Origin: Pohlia nutans | Lineage: Eukaryota; Streptophyta; Bryopsida; Bryales; Mniaceae | Length of the DNA stretch: 64,000 nucleotides | Direction of reading: 5' to 3' | Assembly: GCA_022496805.1 (NCBI GenBank) | Contig: CM040103.1 | Coordinates: 7,706,001 to 7,770,000, forward strand | Part shown: in pieces, positions 55,699 through 64,000 of the stretch | How positions within the stretch are numbered: position 1 is the stretch's first letter | Layout: each line of letters begins with the position of its first letter | Position numbers and translations under genes: made by a program | Notes under the pieces: generated by a model | Database searches by the model: none | What the model was told of the DNA's origin: nothing | The model's input: the letters and a program-made list of their open reading frames with translations, nothing else

Positions 55699-55918
55699 CC
55701 ACTAAAGGACCAAGAAGCACAAATTGAGCCTCATGTATTTTTAGAAATTTTGGATGAATTCCATATGGTTTTCCTTTGTTTAAACTTTGACCAACACATG
55801 CTATATTCTTTATTGATTCTAGTGATATAAAATTTAGTCCCTTCTTAGTTATATATTTCACAATACAATTGATTAAATTCGTCATTTTAAAACCATGAAT
55901 CCTTGTTCCTTTAGGGGT
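55699..55918 (+). mobile_element. TTAA MITE family A, copy 8
   Basis: Right TTAA at 55919-55922; left TTAA decayed (ATCC). Ends CACTAAAGGACCAAGAAGC and CCTTGTTCCTTTAGGGG. It starts about 10 bp after the Tourist-type MITE. Confidence 0.78.
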
Positions 55919-55922
55919 TAAA

Positions 55923-56919
55923 ATGTGACGAGGAAATTTAATTTCAACGACTTACAAAGTTTTGCATTGTAGAGAATGTTATGATGAGAGGACAAAGCCC
56001 CCCCCCAGGTTTGCGCCTTGGGGAAGAGAATAAAGTGGGCTCTGGGATGAATTTTCATGACTGTCTGAGCCGAAGCTTGAAAACTTCTCTCCGCATAACC
56101 CAACTTGCAATGACAAGGAGTGTTATGTAGGCCCATCATTTTCCAGTTCTGAAAGATACCCTTGTCAGGATAAGTAACTCTGTAGTTTTCCAGTTTTCCT
56201 CCACTCTTGGGCACTGATTTCAAAGCAACTTACACGAAAAATGGATTTATTACCTGTGGCAACTCGGGCTGGTGATAAGTCAGTACGTACACTGATTATT
56301 CCATTTGGTGAGGGCGAGGTTTATAGTTTGTGTGGAAAATTAGTGAAGGTGATATTAAATATCATTATGATGTAAAATTAGCGTAACATGAAGATTTCAG
56401 CCACTTGTGGCCCATTCACACCAGTCACCCAACCCGATTGTGGCAGGGAATCAGCGATCATCAATTACGTTTTTGTTAGCTACAAGATTCTCCTGTAAAT
56501 TTTATTTTTTTAAACTTGACGGTGCAAGAAACTGCTCCAACGCATTTTAAGAAATTTGCGCTCCACCAATGCACATGAGTTGGTCAAAAGTAGGAAGAGA
56601 CAAGGCTCAAACACCACAAGAAATTGTACATAGTTTTTAAAATTTACCTTGTAGCATTCCAGGAACACAACGCAAGTGCTGGAACTTCTTGGTGTGAATG
56701 AACCATCAGTAAAAATTTCAGCCCTCACTCCATTGGCCACAAGGTGGTTAGTTCCAGGTTCCTTGTTTGTTTTTTTGTTCCCCTCTTGTGATGGGTTCCT
56801 CAACCCGTCAAGGGGGGTTGTATGTTTTCTTGTGCAATGAGTCTTCTTTCAATTGTGTAAAAATAAATAAAGAAAATGAAAAAATTCAGCCTTCATTAAT
56901 TTCAAGATTAGGCAAAATA
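55923..56919. other. Intergenic, possibly with a LINE tail
   Basis: No convincing gene. At 56800-56880 the order CTCAACCCGTCAAGGGG, TCTTCTTTCAATTG, then A-rich AAATAAATAAAGAAAATG resembles a plant LINE 3' end. The 55918-56223 minus frame is of moderate complexity but shows no domain. Confidence 0.4.
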
Positions 56920-57072
56920 GTGCGTGCTTCGGGAATAGCACTAAATGGGATACTCAGTGTAGTACTGTTAGTGCGTGCTTCGGGAATAGCACTAAATGGG
57001 ATACTCAGTGTAGTACTGTTAGTGCGTGCTTCGGGAATAGCACTAAATGGGATACTCAGTGTAGTACTGTTA
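56920..57072 (+). repeat. Three perfect 51 bp tandem repeats
   Basis: The unit GTGCGTGCTTCGGGAATAGC...AGTGTAGTACTGTTA occurs three times with no differences (starts at 56920, 56971, 57022). The unit is 17 codons long, so both strands stay open through it. Confidence 0.95.
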
Positions 57073-57678
57073 GAAAAAGAAAAGATAATGAGGCAGATGG
57101 GGGAATGACGGAGCATCCATGATATAACGCAAGATTTGATGACCAAAAAACCATGATCATCAACAAGAAAACAAGTGGTGGAGATGTCCACAAAAAAACA
57201 TTCGGCCAAGGCTGACTGTAGAACATGGAATATGCTAGAGTAGGAAGTAAGGCACCTACTGACTGACGGGAGCCTTTTTGACCATACAACCCCGCCAGTC
57301 AGTGATGAGCAGTGGTGATTTTACACAAGCACCTCAAAAAGGTATCATGGGCATGTGGGACCTTCAAACGAACAAACCGACTCTTAACTTAATTCATGCC
57401 GGTCTCAAAAAGAGGTCTGGAGTTTTATCTCGACCGGTGCAATTTCCCAAAAAAGGAAAAAAAGAAAAAGAGATTGGTCATTTTAAAAGATTTTTTTTTT
57501 TTTTTCTCGGGGAGCTTTTGGACGTGGTATGGGCGTTAAATCAAAATTGGAGCTTTTGGACATTTGGGTGTGGACAAGAAATCATCACTTACTTTCGTAC
57601 GTTTTTCTATTTTCTATTTTTGGCTTTGTTCATTCACTTTGTAAGTGTGTATATAGATAGCCCTATGAGGTACTACTA

Positions 57679-57895
57679 CACTAAATAGGTAGATTAGTGT
57701 TAGATACACTAATTTACATAAACGTGTTGTAAGTTTTTACTGTTGACCAAATTTTTTACCCTCTATATTGGTCAAGATGGGGATCTTTCAATAGTATTGG
57801 AATCAATGTCTTTGGTAAAAAAAAATTGTCGAGAGTAAAAATCTATAATATTTTCAAATCTTATAATTATCTAACACTAATCTACCTATTCAGTG
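57679..57895. mobile_element. TIR MITE family P, copy 2 (217 bp)
   Basis: TA on both sides. TIRs CACTAAATAGGTAGATTAG and CTAATCTACCTATTCAGTG. Opposite orientation to copy 1 at 44770-44968, same internal order (GGTCAAGATGGGGATCTTTC). Confidence 0.85.
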
Positions 57896-58834
57896 TAGTA
57901 CCGATAGGACTCCTCTTTGACTCATTTGGGCTTTAGTAAAACAAACAAACTCTTGATTTACATCGGTTGATCTCATCTTCTGTTTAGAAGATACCAAAAA
58001 TAGATCCCTTTGTAAAGGTTGCACTTACATTTGAACTTGGCATAAAGCCAATCCTTGTCACAATCAGAGGCATGTACGTAGCTCCTTCTTTTATAATATA
58101 GACTTTGTTGTAGGACATACTTTTAACCCCTTAATGGATTGAGCCCATGAATTGTTTTTGACTGGTTCAAATCTTCAAATATATACATTTGACAAGTTTT
58201 TGACACATTCACATCCTAAAGGAATTGACAGGCTTGGTGCCTGTTAAAAAGATTGAGCCCTAAAACAAGATTGGCAAATTTCCAAATCAATCCCATTGGC
58301 TATTAGAAACAGTAAATGGTTCCTATTGACATTTTGAACATAGCAAAAGGTTTCGAGTACCCGCTAAAAAATACTCCATGTGCTACAAATTCACTATTCC
58401 ATTCAAGATGATATTTTTGTTTATGAATGGTTGTTGGGTGAAGAATGTGGTACATTTATCTATAACATCTATTGTTGTGGTACATCTACTAATAAAACTT
58501 TGGTCCATTATAACATTTCCACAAAGTACTAAAACAACATTTTTTGGTAAAATGGAATTGTCTCTCAACTGCCAATAAGAATACTACATAAGACACACAC
58601 ATATTCTAATAATAGTAACTATACCAAATTATTGAGTTGAAAGATATTGTGACCACCTTCATAGTTATTCCACCATGTATACTTGATATTTATAGATGCA
58701 ATGATGCATGCAACACATGTATTGCATGGGCTCTAATTTGTTTGCACTTTGAAAAAATAACTAAACAATCTAGTGGAACAAAGAGTAGCAAAAATAGTTT
58801 CACGTTTTCAAATCATTTCTAAATGCATGGAATC
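57896..58834. other. AT-rich intergenic DNA
   Basis: Possible degenerate TTAA element: TTTTAACCCCTTAATGGATT at 58121-58140. No partner end found. No gene. Confidence 0.4.
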
Positions 58835-59395
58835 CAACTTGGTGTCATTAAAATAAAATAAAAAGACTAAATGCCCTACTAGTAAGTAAATAGATAAGTC
58901 ATCCACAAATGACGAAAACAAATGCATCCAAACTCATATTGGTTTCATTGAAAAGAGGACAAAATGCCCAGGTAGTTAGTAAATAAATAAACCATCCAAA
59001 ATGACAAAAACAAATGCATCCAAACTCAAATTGGTGTCATTGAAACTGAAAAAAATAAAAAAATTGCCCTACCAGCTACTAAATAGATAAATTATCCAAA
59101 ATGAATCTAACAAATGCATTCATACTCATATCGGTGCCTTATTACTGGTAGTTAGTAAATAGACGAATCATCCAAAAATGATGCAAACAAATGCATCCGA
59201 ATTCAGATTGGTATCATTGAAAAGAATATAAAATGCCCCGTATAAATCATCCCAAAATATCAAAACAAATCCATGCAAACTCAAGTTGGTGTCATTGAAA
59301 AGAGGACAAAAAATACCCTGCTAATCAGTAAATAGATGAATCATTGGAACTCCTACTGCTGTTATTGTAAAGAGGACGGAATGCCCTACTACAAG
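58835..59395 (+). repeat. Degenerate tandem array, unit about 80-100 bp
   Basis: Six or seven units share TTGGTGTCATTGAAAAGAGG, ACAAAATGCCC, AGTAAATAGATAAATCATCC, AAAATGA and AAACAAATGCATCCAAACTC. Stray units recur near 59600-59680 and 60005-60050. Confidence 0.8.
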
Positions 59396-61630
59396 AGTTC
59401 ATCCTTTTGTTCTCAATCAGGAAAGATAAAATATTGAGAACATGTGATTCATGAGGCTAAAACATGTGATTCTGTTGACTTTCAACTCGAGTCTACCATC
59501 ATTCTTTAGGTAAAGAGTTACGTGGCATGTTCAATATTCCACAATCTGCTACAGTGATTCTTGCGCAACGATTTTTATTTGAGGTATAGCTTACAAAGGC
59601 TAAAGAATCATCCCGAAATGAGAAATAAATCCATCCAAGCTCAGATTGGTGTCATTGAAAAAGGACAAAAGTGCCCAACTAAGGTAGACATGCCAATGAC
59701 TGCACACGCAATACTCAAACCCTTTCCCACAACAATGTAGAAACTTACACCATCTCAAATTTTGAGAGATTGTGGTATGTCAAGTTGGAATTCACCTTGA
59801 AAGAATGACACTCGGAAATGTTTTGTACAATAACTTTTATTGCACGTCAAACACATTGGGTATGATTTTTAATGCAGAATTACTTAGAGACCTTCACCAC
59901 ACGACGTGCGGTGATTAGACAGTACCACCTTACATTTCTATCGGAACTATGCGGTGACATTGTGCGGTCATTGGCATGTCTATTGTGATTGGAACTGTGC
60001 GGTCATTGGCACGTCTACTAAATAGATGAATCATCCGAAATGACGAAACAAAAAACAGGAGGATGTGCGTGCCGTATGGTAAGTAGCCTAGCAAAAAAAG
60101 AACAATTGGAAATTTGTAGCAGGGAAGTGGCATGCATTTAGTGGTCAACAATGCTTGCATTTAGAGAAGACAAGCTTCAATAGTGCGCAAATTATATCGA
60201 GAATTTCCACCAATTAATAAATAAAAAAATCTCACTAAATCTATGCCAATTGTAGATCTCAAAGAGTCTCAAGATGACAGAAATTCCCAAGTTACCAAAT
60301 TTGGCGATTTGCATGTTAGTTGTATATGATTTCACCTGCATGAGGACTGCAAATGCTGGTGTGAATGGGGCCATGAGAAATAGAAGTAAAAAAAAAAATC
60401 TCATCCGCAATAATAATCAATCACAAGATAAAAATAATCCACAGCGTGGTGGTCCTCCTCCAATCCGTTAGAAGTCAAATTCACGCGCAACAAACCAGAG
60501 TATTCCATGATGCACGGCCGGTGGGGTACACAGGGTGGCAATCAGGCAAGGAGCCCGGGCTTATGGAACAACAACAAGCGCAACAGTTGGCTTGCAACAG
60601 TAGAACGCCTCAGTCCAGTTAGAAAAGGCCACTTCCAACCAAAAGGAATCGTCTGCACATGGAACACTCTCTCTCTCTCTCCTTTTCAGAGGTTACACAT
60701 ACATTCATACATGTCACACCTTTGGAGAATCAAGAACAAAAACTACATTTAAAAAAACAGAAAAAACGTCACGAATCATAAGTATTCACAGATAAGACTT
60801 GGTGACGCAACAACACCCATAGAAACATTTGGGTCAAAAAATGACACACGTTGAGAGTGAGTAGTCAGAATCAATGTGTACAAAGTTATTATTATTTTCT
60901 CACTTTGAATCTACAAAACCGGTTGCCGCCTCCATCTGGGGATGGAAACAATCGGCACCTGAAAGAGTGCCCGTTGTTGTATAGAAGCTTTTTTTCCTGA
61001 TGAAGATAGGAACTGTACAAAACTGATCTCCTCGCACTCCGTCACTCACAGCAGGATAGAGCAGCAGCTCCAGCTCCAAAAATGTTCCGGAGCTTTTCTT
61101 CTTGATGATGATACCCACACTAAAGAATTTACAAACCGCCAATTGTTGTTGTTCACTCTCTAAAGCTCTCTACTACATCTTCGGTGCTGGTTGGATACTA
61201 CGAAGAGATTGGATGGAAAAAAAAGCCTCCGTGTTGGTTCTCTAGTATTCACAAACTCCTATGTTGCTCACGCATGCTGCTGTATGTACAATCACTAACT
61301 GAAAAAAATCTTCGCCGGTGTGAACCATCTCTCACATTGAGTGTGGCCAACCTCTAATAAGAAAAAAGAAGAAGAGAAACCCAGGCAACTCAAAAATGAG
61401 AAGAGAAAAAATAATAATCCGAATCGGTACGAGAACGACAAACCAAAAAAAACTCTTAGGGTCAGGAAAAAGAATAATACCACACAGCCTCGGGGAAGAA
61501 GTAGAAGAAGTGGAGGAAAGAGGAAGATGAAGAAGGAAGAAGAGGTGATGATCTACAAGATGTGGAAGAAGGGATTTTAAAAGCCGAGGAAGAAAGAATG
61601 ATGTGATCTCTTGAAAGGGTTGATGTGTCT
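59396..61630. other. Region downstream of the MYB gene
   Basis: Holds the likely 3' end of the minus-strand MYB transcript near 61630 and below. Also a degenerate family N hairpin half (about 60195-60306, CACTAAATCTATGCCAATTG). A 20-30 bp direct repeat GTGCGGTCATTGGCA(T/C)GTCTA occurs at about 59964 and 59998. No other gene seen. Confidence 0.45.
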
Positions 61631-62809
61631 TCACCCTGCCTTGCGTGGGGCGCTGGTTGCCAGGGAGCCCAGAAAATCCGCCTGATGGTTGGAGTATTTC
61701 GCCATCGCCGCGTGATCCGGTCCAAAACTGGGGTAGTTGTTGTATGGGGCGCACGACGAGCTTTGCACCATCGCCATATACTTCTGCACTTCCTTGGCCA
61801 CCATCTCTCGCATCAGGGCCACAAGACCCGTATTTACAGCCGCATCTAAACCGTAACTCAAAGCTGGGGGAGGAGTAACCGGCGCCGTAGCAGGAGCGCC
61901 CCATGGTTGTTGTTGCTGAGGAGGAGGGAAAACGGGGCTGAACGCTTGCGCCACGGCAGATCGCACGGCGACGCTCATCATCTCCGCTGTCGCCGCGTTG
62001 CTGGAGACAAAACCGTTCGGGGGCGACGAGACCGGGAACGAAAACTGGGGCTTCACGAGATCCGGGGCGCTGGAGACAACTGAGCCTTGACGTTGCAGAT
62101 GAGGAGGGCTATCCTCGGAGGAAGACCGCGGTGGACTGGAGCCCGGGAGCGAGAGGCTCAGTGAAGTTGGCGGGTCGGAGATTTCCATGGGCGGGCTGAA
62201 CGTCGCGAACGCGGATGATCTGGCGACAGGCCGGAAGACTGGTTGTTGCTGCGGCATGAGCAACTCCCGGGGCGGAGAAGACGATGAGTCCGCAACAATG
62301 TGCAGGCGCTTCATCTTGTGCGAGTCTGCTTCGTAGCCGTTCTCTTCTTGGACGGACCCGTCCGTGGAGATTTCGTTGCTGGAGCGCTTCCGGCCGTCGA
62401 CGGAGCCGATCTCCTCGTCGGGTTGCTGGGGCGTTTCCGGGTTGGACGATCGCTCCGCCAGGTGACGGCGCCGGAGCGTGGAGTTCCAGTGGTTTTTGAT
62501 CGCATTGTCGGTCCGGCCGGGGAGGAGGCGCGCTATCGTGGCCCATTTGTTGCCGTGCTGGCTGTGCGCCTGGATGATGGTGGCGTCCTCCACGGCCGTG
62601 AACGGGCGGTGCTGCACCTGCGGGCTCAGCTGGTTGCACCAGCGCAGCCGGCACGATTTCCCTGACCTGCCTGGAATCCCTTTACTGATGAGCGACCAGT
62701 TCCGCGCGCCGTACTTGTCCACCAGCTGCTGCAACGCCGCGTCCTCCTCGGGGCTCCACGGCCCCTTGATGCGGTCGAACTCCTCCAAACGAGCTCCTGC
62801 CATTGCCAT
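61631..62809 (-). CDS. MYB44-like: R2R3-MYB transcription factor, subgroup 22 (MYB44/70/73/77 type), 392 aa
   Basis: Single exon, as is usual for subgroup 22. R2 spans about residues 14-62 with Trp18, Trp38 and Trp57; R3 spans about 66-115 with Phe70, Trp89 and Trp108. Signature stretches are [19 protein letters not shown] and [20 protein letters not shown]. The subgroup motif [12 protein letters not shown] is at 212-223 and contains an EAR-type LSLSL (217-221), which recruits corepressors in known relatives. A C-terminal [13 protein letters not shown] motif (333-345) is also shared with the group. The start was placed at the first Met; a second Met lies two residues later. It is expected to act in the nucleus, binding AACTG-type sites, in hormone and stress responses. 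The coding sequence is very GC-rich compared with flanking DNA. Confidence 0.95.
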   Translation of the reverse strand: MAMAGARLEEFDRIKGPWSPEEDAALQQLVDKYGARNWSLISKGIPGRSGKSCRLRWCNQLSPQVQHRPFTAVEDATIIQAHSQHGNKWATIARLLPGRTDNAIKNHWNSTLRRRHLAERSSNPETPQQPDEEIGSVDGRKRSSNEISTDGSVQEENGYEADSHKMKRLHIVADSSSSPPRELLMPQQQPVFRPVARSSAFATFSPPMEISDPPTSLSLSLPGSSPPRSSSEDSPPHLQRQGSVVSSAPDLVKPQFSFPVSSPPNGFVSSNAATAEMMSVAVRSAVAQAFSPVFPPPQQQQPWGAPATAPVTPPPALSYGLDAAVNTGLVALMREMVAKEVQKYMAMVQSSSCAPYNNYPSFGPDHAAMAKYSNHQADFLGSLATSAPRKAG

Positions 62810-63336
62810 GCTTCGCTACTCCCCCACAATCTAACCACTGCTTCATATACACACCACAATGTCTCGAGCCCCACCGCACGCTACTGACCGAATTATCCAG
62901 CTCTTCCGATCGACGCACACCCCCACGCTACTCTTCTCACACAACGAACCTCAGCCGGTACATACGAAAGAATGTTTTTTTTACATGTCCGATTCGGGTG
63001 TTCAAACCCCGAACTCTACTCAAAACCAAAAATGAATTGAAGGGATTGGCTTCGAATGATTTACACTTTAGTAACACTGTGATGAAAAAATCACAGATCT
63101 GCAACAACCAAAGACCGATCTCACGGAGTTATTTTTGTACACAGATCAGCAGCAGCCGTCTCGTCAGCTCGATCCAAACCCGAATAGAAGCAGATACTCG
63201 ACGTGTGATGCTCAAAAGCACAGAAAACACACTCGGTTTTGTCTGAAAAGTGGTTCAAGCATCTGGTTTCTATTGGGGTTCAGCGGCGTCTACACGCATC
63301 GGGTTTTGTTTTTCAAAGTGCAGACACAAACGCCTC

Positions 63337-63343
63337 CTTTATA
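63337..63343 (-). promoter_or_regulatory. Candidate TATA box for the MYB gene
   Basis: On the minus strand GATATAAAGG lies about 530 bp upstream of the start codon in GC-moderate DNA, which would give a leader of about 500 nt. TATATGAAG only about 40 bp before the ATG (62842-62850) is an alternative but would leave almost no leader. Confidence 0.4.
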
Positions 63344-63686
63344 TCGCGACGAGTAGCGTCCGCCGCATCTGCCCAGCCCAAAACCCCGAACCCTCACCAC
63401 ATCTGCCAACACCATCTATAGCACCTCGCTCCAACACAATATACACACAAAGCTCCAAAAACAGAGCAAAACAGAGCAAAACTTGCTCAAACGGCCACGG
63501 AAACGGGCAGGTGAGAGGTCGTTCGAAAGAGGAAGAGATGACGGAACGAGGCCGAGGAACAGGAGTTCACAGAACGGGGAGCGGGGAGTGGGAGGGGGGC
63601 CCGGCAGGCGACGAAGGTCTGGCAATGGCGGCCTCGAGAGACAGCCTATTGTAGCGACGACGCGGGCGCACCGCGCGTCCGGTTTT

Positions 63687-63716
63687 ACTAGTAACTAACT
63701 TTCGTCAGTTACTAGT
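63687..63716. promoter_or_regulatory. Inverted repeat with MYB core sites upstream of the MYB gene
   Basis: ACTAGTAACT at 63687-63696 is perfectly inverted at 63707-63716 with a 10 bp spacer. The right arm and spacer include CAGTTA, the complement of the TAACTG MYB core; the left holds TAACTAAC. It lies about 880 bp upstream of the start codon. Confidence 0.5.
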
Positions 63717-64000
63717 AGTTGTTATTACCCAGGCAGCCGTGGGTAGTTTTTACTAGTCAGTTGGTGCGTAAGTTTAACTCCCCCCTTCCTCCCCCGTTTG
63801 CTACCGACTGCCTACCACCTACTACTCTCTCTGGAATCCTCGACGTTTGTAGATTCTGCGACTGCTCCGACCGGGAGCCCTATTGGTCTGTTGCTGCACC
63901 GCTCGCTTGGGGTTTTATGTAACCGACTGAAAAACCCACCCAGTCATTTTTAGACTCCTTTTTCCTCATTGATTGATTTCATTCCGTTGCGTTTTCGTTC
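63717..64000. other. Distal upstream region of the MYB gene
   Basis: GC-richer than typical intergenic DNA here, with pyrimidine-rich runs (CTCCCCCCTTCCTCCCCC near 63778) and CAGTTGG near 63757. It could be promoter or the edge of another transcript beyond the window. Confidence 0.35.

Noticed and set aside
56920..57072. CRISPR-like array
   Set aside because: The 51 bp units are directly adjacent without unique spacers, and the DNA is a eukaryotic nuclear sequence.
56767..57108. ORF with three copies of a 17-residue peptide
   Set aside because: Openness follows from three perfect 51 bp repeats; the rest has no family features and adjoins a LINE-tail-like sequence.
61625..62834. Several ORFs of 64-181 codons overlapping the MYB gene
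   Set aside because: Shadows caused by the high GC content of the MYB coding sequence; none shows a domain.
1..64000. LTR retrotransposons, tRNA or rRNA genes
   Set aside because: No long direct terminal repeats, reverse transcriptase or gag motifs, and no clear cloverleaf or rRNA sequence was found by reading. Short or diverged examples could have been missed.

Overview
This looks like nuclear DNA of a land plant, most likely a flowering plant. It has GT-AG spliced genes, TTTAGGG-type telomere motifs, an intronless R2R3-MYB of the MYB44/70/73/77 group, and a Stowaway MITE with the classic CTCCCTCCGTCCCA terminus. I cannot name the species. Intergenic DNA is very AT-rich and exons are GC-richer, so genes stand out well. 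No tRNA, rRNA, CRISPR, long LTR pair or intact transposase was seen.

Genes. (1) A ten-exon gene at 22695-32169 (+) encodes a 788-residue alpha/beta-hydrolase of the lipase-associated class, like Arabidopsis At1g18460/At1g73920; all exon phases join cleanly. (2) A three-exon gene at 34402-38228 (+) encodes a 396-residue NYN-domain nuclease with a C2H2 finger and a probable mitochondrial presequence (Arabidopsis MNU1/MNU2 type). (3) A single-exon MYB44-like repressor or regulator lies on the minus strand at 61631-62809. (4) A 201-residue coiled-coil ORF of unknown function is at 2149-2754 (-). A weak protein-like fragment is at 11187-11522 (-). The genes are unrelated neighbours, not a pathway cluster.

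Repeats. The rest is packed with small non-autonomous elements. The most striking set has a TTAA target duplication and CCCCTAAA-like ends, with about 20 copies in at least nine sequence families (A-I here). One copy (47850-48171) sits inside a hairpin MITE whose uninterrupted relative is at 28861-29007, so the TTAA duplication can be read directly from an empty site. Several families keep a small stem-loop 15-18 bp inside the end although its sequence differs between families. TTAA with CCC ends is the signature of piggyBac elements, which are not usual in flowering plants. CACTA-type, PIF/Harbinger (Tourist)-type, Stowaway and retroposed elements are interleaved and nested with them.

Other structures. 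A 1.6 kb near-palindrome (11927-13524) has a polypyrimidine core. Tandem arrays lie upstream of the lipase gene, upstream of and inside the NYN gene, and at 58.8-59.4 kb. The NYN intron 1 array repeatedly copies that gene's own exon-1/intron-1 junction.
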